From: Isotricha intestinalis
Lineage: Eukaryota; Ciliophora; Litostomatea; Vestibuliferida; Isotrichidae
NCBI GenBank assembly: GCA_023807065.1
Contig: JAJJLU010001023.1
Location: forward strand, 1-11,530
DNA: 11,530 nt
Direction of reading: 5' to 3'
Below, piece after piece: positions 1 to 6,975 of this stretch. A model generated the notes under the pieces. The model did not search any database, was not told where the DNA came from, and was given only the letters and a program-made list of their open reading frames with translations. A program made the position numbers and the translations under genes. The number at the start of each line of letters is the position of its first letter. Within the stretch, counting starts at the first letter, position 1.

Positions 1-425
1 CCATTTAATCTTATTGCTTCAAGTCTAAAAAAATCTCTTTCACTTTTTATTATTCTAATATCATTTTCTTTCATATGCTTTTTAAATTCTTCTTCCATTT
101 GTTCTTGTTTTTTTCTTAATTCATCTCTTACTGTATCCATAAATTTAATAAAAGTTTTTACATATTCTTCATATTGTTTATCTAATATCTTTTGGATTGT
201 TACTCCTAATTTATCTACATCTTCATTTAATCCATGATAATCTCTTTCTATTTTATTAAATTGTTCTAAATCTTGTTGAGACATTTCTAATTTTTTTGAA
301 AAATTTTCTTTTATATTTTCTAATATTTTATCTAAATCTAATGGTATATATCTTTCTCTATCTCTATCTCTTTCTCTTTGAGATTTTGTTTCTTCTTGTT
401 TTAAATCTTTTGATTCTCCATTCAT
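1..425 (-). CDS. Coiled-coil protein, N-terminal 141 residues (partial)
   Basis: An uninterrupted frame runs on the minus strand from an ATG at 425-423 to the window edge, so the C-terminus is missing. The start follows an A-rich leader (AATTAAAAATG), as for most genes here. The visible protein starts MNGESKDLKQEETKSQRE, goes through a charged RERDRDRERY stretch encoded by a TCTCTA-like repeat, and then becomes long amphipathic helix rich in Glu, Lys, Leu and Gln (for example EEYVKTFIKFMDTVRDEL). The last visible part reads KSERDFFRLEAIRLN. No catalytic motif is seen. It looks like a structural coiled-coil protein; a ciliary or cytoskeletal role is possible but is only a guess. It diverges from the HAD gene at 949. 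Confidence 0.8.
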   Translation of the reverse strand, partial: MNGESKDLKQEETKSQRERDRDRERYIPLDLDKILENIKENFSKKLEMSQQDLEQFNKIERDYHGLNEDVDKLGVTIQKILDKQYEEYVKTFIKFMDTVRDELRKKQEQMEEEFKKHMKENDIRIIKSERDFFRLEAIRLN

Positions 426-948
426 TTTTAATTTTTAATTTTTATATAATCAATTTTTTTATTTTTGTCAGTTATTAAAATAATTTTTTTTCTTTTTATA
501 TTATATTCTAAAAGTAATCCTTTAATATTGGACTCTTTTGTACTAGTGATAAATAAAATATTGATATTTAAATTAAATAATTTCAATTTTTTTTAGAAAA
601 AAGGTTTGTTTTTTTTTGTTAATAATAATTTTATTAATTTCTTAATCTTTTATTCATTGATACAAAAATATATTTCTCCTTCTTCAAAGGCAATCAGAAT
701 TTCTTTTATAAAAATATTTTTCATGTGATTTACATCCTATATTAGGATATTTAAGATGATGATTTTTATGTTATTTTAATATTATTTTTATGAATAACAT
801 TAAAAAGAATAAAATAAAACAAAATAATTATTTATCATTATAATTTACAAAACTCTATGAAAAAAAATACTTTATAAATAAAATTTATAATAAAAATCCT
901 CAAATAAAATTTTAAATTAATAATTAAATAACATCACCAAAAAATATA
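426..948. promoter_or_regulatory. Divergent intergenic region (523 bases)
   Basis: The spacer lies between two head-to-head genes, so it should hold both promoters. It is nearly all A and T with several T and A runs. I see no convincing reading frame, tRNA or other RNA gene. The one ordered element is a perfect small inverted repeat, ATCCTA-TAT-TAGGAT, at 734-748. It overlaps the word TTAGGATAT at 742-750, which recurs in the divergent spacer at 9378-9480. Promoter function is inferred from gene orientation only. Confidence 0.5.
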
Positions 949-1881
949 ATGTCATATACTCAAAGCGAAAATTTAAAAGAATATGAAAAATTAAAAGCAA
1001 ATAATATTCCTTCTGAATTAGAAGAATCTAAATCAGATTTAGATTGTTATCGTCCTCAAAAAAAAAAAAGAACAATAGACTCAACATCAACATCAGATTC
1101 AAATACAAATTCTTCTCCAATTGATTTTCCAAATACATTCATAAATCAATCTTTTCCCTTAGATTATCCAAAAAATGATGAATTGAATTGCTTAAAAAAA
1201 AATGAAGAAACCAAAACATTATTCTCTGAAAAATTAAATGACGAGAATGAAAGTATTAATCAATTAAATATCCAAAAAAATAATTTAATAATATTTGATT
1301 GGGATGATACTTTATTATGTACAAGTGAATTATTACCTTATGGTTATTTTGATAATACTATTGAATTAACTGTTCAAGGAAAAGAAAAAATGAAAAAATT
1401 AGAAGAAAAAGTTAAAAAAATTTTAGAAATATCTATTATTAAAGGTTATACTTATATAATAACAAATTCTGAACCTGGTTGGGTTCAATATTCTTGTCAA
1501 AAATTTTTACCTTCTGTTTATCCATTATTTAATAAATTAAATATTATTTCTGCAAGAGGATTATTTGAATCTTTATTTCCTAATAATTCTAGAATGTGGA
1601 AAATTGAAACTTTTAACAACATTCATAATAATTATGATCAGCAATTACCTACTAATATTATTTGTGTTGGAGATTCCTTTTCTGAAATTGAAGCTGGGAA
1701 ATTATTAGCTAGTAAATTTAATAATTGTTATGTTAAAACTATTAAATTTAAAGAATGTCCAAATATTGAAGAATTAACTCTTCAAATTACTTTAGTTTTA
1801 GAAAAATTTGATTATATTTTTTCAGCACAAAAAAATTGGACAATAAAAGTAGAAAAGAAAATTATAAAAAAAAATAAATGA
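949..1881 (+). CDS. HAD-superfamily hydrolase (putative phosphatase)
   Basis: This 310-residue protein has the haloacid dehalogenase signatures in the right order. Motif I is IIFDWDDTLL (D117, D119, T121), where the first Asp would be the nucleophile and the second the general acid/base. Motif II is YIITNSEPGW (T172). A likely motif III Lys is K218 in MWKIETF. Motif IV is GDSFSEIEAG (D242, E246), for magnesium. These residues are intact, so activity is plausible; the substrate cannot be told, and small molecules or proteins are both possible. The first 105 residues are low-complexity and polar, with a basic QKKKR run near residues 37-41 that could be a nuclear signal. The tail after residue 300 is Lys-rich. 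Compact single-domain HAD proteins with a DWDDT motif are common in ciliates and other protists (family knowledge). The gene ends in TGA, whereas the other complete genes here end in TAA. Confidence 0.85.
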   Translation: MSYTQSENLKEYEKLKANNIPSELEESKSDLDCYRPQKKKRTIDSTSTSDSNTNSSPIDFPNTFINQSFPLDYPKNDELNCLKKNEETKTLFSEKLNDENESINQLNIQKNNLIIFDWDDTLLCTSELLPYGYFDNTIELTVQGKEKMKKLEEKVKKILEISIIKGYTYIITNSEPGWVQYSCQKFLPSVYPLFNKLNIISARGLFESLFPNNSRMWKIETFNNIHNNYDQQLPTNIICVGDSFSEIEAGKLLASKFNNCYVKTIKFKECPNIEELTLQITLVLEKFDYIFSAQKNWTIKVEKKIIKKNK

Positions 1882-2184
1882 TCAATTTTTTTAGGGTTAT
1901 TTGTTTTATTTATATATAATAAATATATATAGGGTTTAAAATTAAAAAACATTTTTATAAATTCAATATATAGAATAAATTTAAAGAATTATAGTGTTTA
2001 TCTAATGTAATAATATTTATTCACAAAATAGATATGAAGATATTTCTTTGTGGGTTTAGATTAAAAATTAAACATTGAAATATATATATTATAAAAAATA
2101 AACTGTGTTAATCTAATTAAAAATTCAATGTTTTTTCTTTGAAAAATAAATATTTTTTTATAATTAAAAAAAAAAAAAAAAACA
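1882..2184. other. Convergent intergenic spacer with crossing inverted repeats
   Basis: This spacer separates the 3' ends of the HAD gene and the broken CDC14 gene. No reading frame here looks like protein. It contains two inverted repeats whose arms interleave: TTAGATTAA 2056-2064 with TTAATCTAA 2108-2116, and AAACATTGAA 2070-2079 with TTCAATGTTT 2124-2133. A run of 17 A lies at 2166-2182, just beyond the CDC14 reading frame. In so A+T-rich a sequence these may be chance. Confidence 0.5.
2166..2182. repeat. Poly(A) tract, 17 bases
   Basis: Seventeen consecutive A on the plus strand, the longest homopolymer in the window. In the sense of the CDC14 gene it is a poly(T) tract directly after the end of the frame, so it is not a retrotransposed mRNA tail. 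Confidence 0.9.
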
Positions 2185-3355
2185 TTACTTATCCTTTTTT
2201 CTTTTCTTACTTTCGACCAAACCTTCACCTTGTCCAATATCTCCATGTTTCCTAATATCATCATCCTTTTTAGAATATCCTTTAGAATGTTTATCAATTT
2301 TTAAATTTTCAATTTTTAAGCATAATTCATCAGTTAAACCATTTTTTTTTCTATATTCATCTCCTTTCTTTAAATATTTATCTTGTATTTATAACAAAAA
2401 TTGTTGTTGAGGTCCTAAAATAGAACCAGGTCTACAAATTCTAATATAACCAATAAAAGCAGGAGTAAATTTATAAAGTTTCATAGCATACATAGCAATT
2501 AAAGTTCCAGTTCTTCCTAATCCTGCTTTACAATTAACAGCTTTAGCTTTTTTTTCCTTTTTACACATATGAATAAAATTATCCATTATTTCTAAACTTG
2601 GAGTAGAACCATCTAAAAAATACATATCCCTTTGTTTAATATCATTTTTAATAAATATCTCTTTATCATAAACAGGTTTATTTAATTTGTCAACTAATCC
2701 AATGTTCCATTTTTTAAAAATAGGAAAATAATCTTCAGGAGTATAAGTACAATAACCTTCAGAATCATATTGACTAGGAGAAGGAGAAGAAAAAGCAAGA
2801 AATTTATTAGGAATAATCCAATTCATATCCCCATTATCAACATTAGCATATTCTTCAAATTCTTTAGTCTTAAAAGTTTTAGGATCATACCAACTAATTG
2901 AATAGCATATTCTAAACCTCTTAAACAATCTAATATTGTACATAGATATGTACATTCACCACTTATTGCATCTCTAAATGGAGTAAACGATGGTTTTACA
3001 TTTGAAAAATAATCCCATGCTTCTTTTGTTGTTTTTTTCTTAAATATTATTAAATATCCTCCCATTAAATATGCTGCATTTGCTCTCTTTTTATAATCTA
3101 GTGATGTATAATGATATATTTTATACTTTTTAAAATCTTGTTTTTGCATTATTTTATCTACTTCCATACAATATTTATGTTTTTGAGCTAAGTTTAATGG
3201 ACCAAAATCATCAAAAAATGCTTCTTACACTAAATTGTCATCTATACAAAATTAAAAATCTTTTGATGTTTTACATTTTGTGGAGTGGAATCTGATATCC
3301 AGTATAAACGATCTTTTTCTATTTCTATTACTTCGTTAGGTGATTTTTCAGACAT
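2185..3355 (-). pseudogene. CDC14: CDC14-family dual-specificity phosphatase, disrupted by frameshifts and stops
   Basis: CDC14 phosphatases remove phosphates from CDK-phosphorylated Ser-Pro sites during mitotic exit and also act at centrosomes or basal bodies. Family segments appear in order: KDRLYW near the start, FFDDFGPLNLAQKHKYC, RANAAYLMGGYLIIF, FRDAISGECTY, TILDCLRGL, NGDMNWIIPNKFLAFSSP, the general-acid loop FLDGSTP, the P-loop CKAGLGRTGTL and IRICRPGSILGPQQQFL. They lie in three frame segments. From the ATG at 3355 the frame hits TAG and needs one added base near 3247-3252. It then meets TAA at 3225-3227, where relatives have Tyr (LVYE-type). It needs another added base near 2893-2896 (AIQL to WYDP), and meets TAA again at 2389-2391 before 67 more coding-like codons to a TAA at 2185. 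With two bases restored the length is 391 codons, about the catalytic core. The usual HC of the P-loop is NC (Asn at 2533-2535). No GT-AG intron explains the breaks. Most likely a recent pseudogene; recoding or local assembly errors are less likely. Confidence 0.85.
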
Positions 3356-3442
3356 TTTATTTTTTTTTAAATTAATTTTTATTTAAGTTAATTTTTTTTT
3401 ATTTATTTAATTATTTTTTTTAATTAAATAAATTTAAATTAA

Positions 3443-4741
3443 TTAATATTTATCAAATATAAATTCACCATTGCTTATTTTTTCTATAAATCTATTTTCA
3501 ATTTCAAATTTATATATTTCTTTATTTATTTTATTTGATAATTTGAAAGATACTATATCATGGTCTTTTGCTTCTAAGATTAATTCGTTTAATTTAGATT
3601 GATTATTACAAATTCCTAATCCTTCATCAATAAAATAATCAACTAAACCTTTTGGAGTCATATGTTCAAAATCTCCTTTTAATTGTAAATTTGCTAATTC
3701 TTTAAGTAATTCTTTTTGATTTTGTGAAAAAGATTCAAATATTTCTGTTAATCCAAAACCATTTTTAATTGATTTTTCAGAAGTTAAACTATTAGTATTA
3801 TTTATTTCAATTGAATATGGAATCATTGTATTAAATTTCAAATAATAAAAATTAAATCTTGTTTTTATTTCTTGAGTCCATAAATTTACTATATTTACAT
3901 TATCACATGTGGCTATTATATTTATATCATTTTTTGATAAATAAGATAAATAATTTTGTTCTGCTCTATTTTGGAAATTGGGTCCATCAATATTATTTAA
4001 AATAATAATAAATCTTCCTTTAAAAAAATTATTTCTTAAAAGTAAAATATATTCTTCTATAACTCCTATTTGGTCAGTTGGACTTGTTACTTTAATTGTT
4101 TTTAATTGAATGATTTTATCATTTATTTTTCTAGTCATTAATTCTAGTAAATAATCAATAATAGTTGAAAATACTCTTTTTAAAACTAATTCTTGATTAT
4201 ATAAATTAAATATTAAAAAATAATATTCTCCATTTCCTTCTTTATTATTAATGTTGTCTTGAAAGTATTGAATATATTCATAAATTAATGATAATTTACT
4301 TCCTAATCCATATAAAAAAACATTTCCATTTATTTTTATTATTTCTGTCATTAATTCAAATAAATTACCTTCATTTATTTGATTTATATTTTCTATTGAT
4401 TTTTCTGAACTTAGCGCTTTTAATTCTTTTTGATAATCTTTATCTATATTAGATAATATATTTGAATATTGTTCTATTTCAAAATCCATTTTTAAAATCT
4501 CTTCTCTTTGAGTATTTAAATAATGCTCTTTTTCTTTAAAGGCTTCAAAATAATTTAAAAATTTTTTCTTTTTGTCCTTTTTTATTTTTTTTTTTGGATT
4601 TTTACTTAAAGGCTTATTTTTTAGTCTATTTTTTGATAAATTATCACTTTGACTTTTTAAATCATTATCACTAATATCATCGGATACTTCATTTAAATCT
4701 TTATTACTAGAAGAATCATATTCACTGCTACTTTCAAGCAT
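3443..4741 (-). CDS. ORC2: Origin recognition complex subunit 2
   Basis: ORC2 is a subunit of the six-part complex that marks replication origins and loads the MCM helicase in the nucleus. The 432-residue protein has the family's degenerate AAA+ fold: a Walker-A-like VFLYGLGSKLSLI (YGLGSK 144-149), a Walker-B-like FIIILNNIDGPN (about 244-255), then NIIATCDNVNIVNLW (274-288) and an FNTMIPYSIE segment, matching the order in animal and fungal ORC2 (for example human ILYGLGSK, then LLIHNLDS, then LIASIDHLNAPLMW). Residues 335-425 fit the C-terminal winged helix. The first 65 residues are acidic/Ser-rich and then strongly basic (KKKIKKDKKKKF, 51-61), a likely nuclear signal. The start has an A-rich leader. 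The spacer to the next gene, the broken CDC14 start, is 87 bases on the same strand. The other side shares a 70-base divergent promoter with the 4812 gene. ORC4 was considered because of the AAA+ look, but the YGLGSK form and lack of a true GKT/S Walker A favour ORC2. Confidence 0.85.
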   Translation of the reverse strand: MLESSSEYDSSSNKDLNEVSDDISDNDLKSQSDNLSKNRLKNKPLSKNPKKKIKKDKKKKFLNYFEAFKEKEHYLNTQREEILKMDFEIEQYSNILSNIDKDYQKELKALSSEKSIENINQINEGNLFELMTEIIKINGNVFLYGLGSKLSLIYEYIQYFQDNINNKEGNGEYYFLIFNLYNQELVLKRVFSTIIDYLLELMTRKINDKIIQLKTIKVTSPTDQIGVIEEYILLLRNNFFKGRFIIILNNIDGPNFQNRAEQNYLSYLSKNDINIIATCDNVNIVNLWTQEIKTRFNFYYLKFNTMIPYSIEINNTNSLTSEKSIKNGFGLTEIFESFSQNQKELLKELANLQLKGDFEHMTPKGLVDYFIDEGLGICNNQSKLNELILEAKDHDIVSFKLSNKINKEIYKFEIENRFIEKISNGEFIFDKY

Positions 4742-4811
4742 TTTTGTTTAACTAAAAAAAAATTGATAAATTAAAAAAAATATATAAATTTGATAATAGT
4801 TTGAAAATAAA
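4742..4811. promoter_or_regulatory. Very short bidirectional promoter region
   Basis: Only 70 bases separate the start codons of ORC2 (minus) and the coiled-coil gene (plus). Both 5' UTRs and both promoters must fit here or extend into coding DNA. It is almost pure A/T, with two TTGATAA words and A-rich runs before each ATG. No known binding motif is recognised. Confidence 0.5.
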
Positions 4812-5750
4812 ATGTCTGTATCTTTTCCTCAAAAGCAAAAATCTATTAATGATAATAATAATGAGAAATTAAAAGACCAAATTTCTGATGTTTTAAAGCA
4901 AAAGAAAAAAACTTATAATATAGGAAAAGAGATTGTAAATAATATTGATAATAAAATAACAAAAGACATTTTAATTCTTCAATTAAAAAAAGATTATAAT
5001 ATTTATAAAGAAGAAGAAAAAAATAAAATAAAAAATTTAGAAGAAGTAAAAATATCATTAGAAGAATGTGAAAAAAATAAAATAATAGCAGAAAAATATT
5101 TTTTAGAAGTTAGGAAAACTTTAGGAGAATTTGGAGATAAATTAGATAAATTTGAAAGTGTAATAAATCAACTTACGAAAGAAAGAAATAATATTTTATC
5201 ATCAAAAAGTGAAATTTTAGATGAAAAAAATGATATAAAAAATCAATTGCAAAATCAACATGATGAAATTTATTCTAAAATAAAAAAACAATTAATATTA
5301 ATTAATAAATTAAATAAAAAAATAGAAAATTTAGAAAAAAAAAAATCAGATGAAGAAAAGGTTTTAAAAGAAGAAGAAGCAAAAGAGACAGAAAAATATA
5401 ATAAATTATTTAAAAATTATAGACAATTATTAGATAAATATAATGTTTATGAAAAGCAAGAAAATGAAACTGAATTTGATGAAATGTCAAAAGTTAGAAG
5501 AGACTATGAAGTAAATGTTCATAAAGAAGAAATAAAAATTAAATTAGCAGAAGCAAGAGAATTAAATATAAATTTAAAGAAAAATTATGAAGAAATTAAT
5601 AATAAAGTAGAAGAATTAAGTAATGATGCAAGTTTAGACGTTAGTCCTATAGAATTACATTTTAAAAAAAATTTTAAAAGAAATGCACTTTATTCTGGTT
5701 CTACAGTTCAATCGACAATAACAGGAAATAGAGAACTTACTTCTTCATAA
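4812..5750 (+). CDS. Coiled-coil protein, 312 residues
   Basis: I do not recognise the family. From about residue 30 to 270 the protein is almost continuous charged amphipathic helix rich in Lys, Glu, Leu, Ile and Asn, with heptad-like spacing (for example IKKQLILINKLNKKIENLEK). Possible breaks lie around residues 110-120 (LGEFGDKLDKFES) and 215-230 (ENETEFDEMSKVRRDYE). The last 40 residues are non-helical, Ser/Thr-rich and basic (FKKNFKRNALYSGSTVQS), perhaps a phosphorylated or binding tail. There is no signal peptide or membrane segment. The start is the first ATG, after AAAATAAA. It diverges from ORC2 over 70 bases and converges on the 5857 gene with 106 bases between stops. A cytoskeletal, kinetochore or ciliary scaffold role is possible, but nothing in the sequence decides it. 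Confidence 0.85.
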   Translation: MSVSFPQKQKSINDNNNEKLKDQISDVLKQKKKTYNIGKEIVNNIDNKITKDILILQLKKDYNIYKEEEKNKIKNLEEVKISLEECEKNKIIAEKYFLEVRKTLGEFGDKLDKFESVINQLTKERNNILSSKSEILDEKNDIKNQLQNQHDEIYSKIKKQLILINKLNKKIENLEKKKSDEEKVLKEEEAKETEKYNKLFKNYRQLLDKYNVYEKQENETEFDEMSKVRRDYEVNVHKEEIKIKLAEARELNINLKKNYEEINNKVEELSNDASLDVSPIELHFKKNFKRNALYSGSTVQSTITGNRELTSS

Positions 5751-5856
5751 ATTTATATAATTGTTAACTATATATTTATTATTTTTTTTTGGATAAATAT
5801 TTCTTTTCTATTATATAATATTATAATTCCTTAAAAAATATTCTATATCTTAAATA

Positions 5857-6805
5857 TTATATTATGACTATAAAAGAAAAAAAAATTATATCATTACATT
5901 TCATATTTTTAGAAACAAGAATAGTAATAAATTTAATGAATAAAAATAATAATATTAAAGAAAGATTTTTTACTAAATGAACTAAACCTAATTTATTTAA
6001 ACCACAAAACCAAAGCAATTTATAAAACCTATAAGAAAAATTAAGTTTAATCCATAAAACCAAATCTGGAATATTAAAATATATTAATATCCAGAAATAA
6101 TAAAAGAACTGTTTACCAATTCCAATGCTCATCCTTATTCTCAATGCCATGTAGATTTCTCTTACAATAACTAAAGCATCTTTGCATAAAACTAAAATCA
6201 AAATTACATTTTTCGATAAAGCAATCTTTATCATCATTTCCATTATTAGCTGCACCATATGGTATTCCTTCAGACCCTTCTTCTTCTCCTTCACATCTTT
6301 CACAATCATTGGTATTTTGCAAAACATTATTATTGTTATTAGGCAATTTTGATTGATAACAATTATTATTCTTCGTTTGATTCGATGTGGATCTTCTTTC
6401 TCTTGATACATTATTAACATTAATAAGGTTATTTGATTGAGAATGTAAAAAACAATCTTCATTTGCAACCCGTCGAATAAGAAGACGAAGAGAATCTATT
6501 TTAGATAATTTTATTTTTTTAGATAATTCTAATTCACTTATTTTTGATTTAATTGAAGAAATTTCAGATTGAAGTTTTTTATATTCTTCGATTTGGTGTT
6601 TTCTGTTTGGATTGTTTAATAAAGGAAAATTATTTTTTTGAGATTGATTAAAATATGATGGAACTATATGGATAAATTGCTTTCTTAATAAAAATTTATC
6701 TTTTTCTGATAAAATCTTGGAGTTTGAATATATATTATCATATTGAACTTTATTTGATGATTCTAAGGTGGCTTGAATGTTGTTATTTGAGATGGTAGAT
6801 GACAT
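5857..6805 (-). CDS. Coiled-coil, Cys-rich protein with C-terminal membrane anchor; one intron
   Basis: I do not recognise the family. The proposed gene is two exons, 6805-6117 and 6028-5857, joined by removing an 88-base intron, giving 286 residues. Residues 1-65 are polar; 68-112 form a coiled coil (HQIEEYKKLQSEISSIKSKI); 120-165 are Asn/Ser-rich. Residues 166-215 are acidic and Cys-rich (DCERCEGEEEG; C168, C171, C195, C200, C210, C214), perhaps metal-binding or disulfide-bonded. The splice rebuilds Trp230 across the junction and continues with FYKLLWFCGLNKLGLVHLVK and a hydrophobic helix at about 251-269 (NLSLILLFLFIKFITILVS), as in tail-anchored proteins of the secretory pathway or organelle surfaces. 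Without splicing the protein stops one codon past the donor, at 229-230 residues with no anchor. Exon 1 is firm; the intron and exon 2 are inferred from splice sites, frame and the non-random look of the tail. Confidence 0.7.
6029..6116 (-). other. Predicted spliceosomal intron, 88 bases
   Basis: On the minus strand the donor reads TG|GTAAACAG and the acceptor TTTTTCTTATAG|GTTT, with a TTAAT branch-like word about 10 bases before the acceptor. Removing 88 bases shifts the frame so that exon 1 joins the downstream frame encoding a hydrophobic tail. An alternative acceptor (AATATTCCAG) inside it would make a 51-base intron and create TGA at once. Retention gives TAA inside the donor (6113-6115). 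Confidence 0.55.
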
Positions 6806-6975
6806 TTTTTTCTAAGTGATTATATTTTTTTTAATTTTTTAATATTTATTAAGTCAAATTTTTAGTAATTAGATTAATAATTATATTTTTTTAATTAAAT
6901 GTATTAAAATAAAAATAATTTTTTAAAATACTTTTTAAATTTAAATAATGCTTTTAATATATATTCTAATTAAAA
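6806..6975. promoter_or_regulatory. Divergent promoter region, 170 bases
   Basis: It lies between the head-to-head starts of the membrane-anchored coiled-coil gene and the Asn-rich gene. It is A/T-rich with T and A runs. I see no reading frame, RNA gene or recognisable motif. Confidence 0.4.

Noticed and set aside
296..478. Plus-strand frame of 60 hydrophobic codons
   Set aside because: It lies mostly antisense to the partial coiled-coil gene; its Phe/Leu/Tyr composition is what antisense of Lys/Glu-rich coding DNA gives.
426..948. Small RNA or tRNA gene in the long divergent spacer
   Set aside because: No cloverleaf, A/B box or G+C-rich island could be found by eye.
1879..1936. Read-through of the HAD TGA as Trp, extending the protein
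   Set aside because: The next frame gives only a short A/T-driven hydrophobic run to TAG, and Trp is TGG elsewhere.
2061..2297. Minus-strand frame of 78 codons
   Set aside because: It overlaps the CDC14 tail in another frame and the poly(A/T) run; no family resemblance.
2893..3252. Introns as the explanation for the CDC14 frame changes
   Set aside because: GT and AG near the first site give lengths divisible by three, or would remove conserved sequence (DRLYW, IDDNLV). At the second site the conserved residues are contiguous across the break.
2166..3355. Processed (retrotransposed) CDC14 copy with a poly(A) tail
   Set aside because: In the gene's own sense the tract after the end is poly(T), and no target-site duplication was seen.
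4846..5058. Minus-strand frame of 70 codons rich in Leu, Tyr and Phe
   Set aside because: Antisense shadow of the coiled-coil gene at 4812.
6066..6116. 51-base intron as the main splice form
   Set aside because: It creates TGA immediately after the junction, while the 88-base form continues the frame into a hydrophobic tail; kept only as a possible regulated alternative.
6117..6468. Upstream part of the alternative minus frame 5857-6468
   Set aside because: Only its 3' part (5857-6028) looks real, as exon 2. The upstream part is an out-of-frame shadow of exon 1, rich in Ile and Met.
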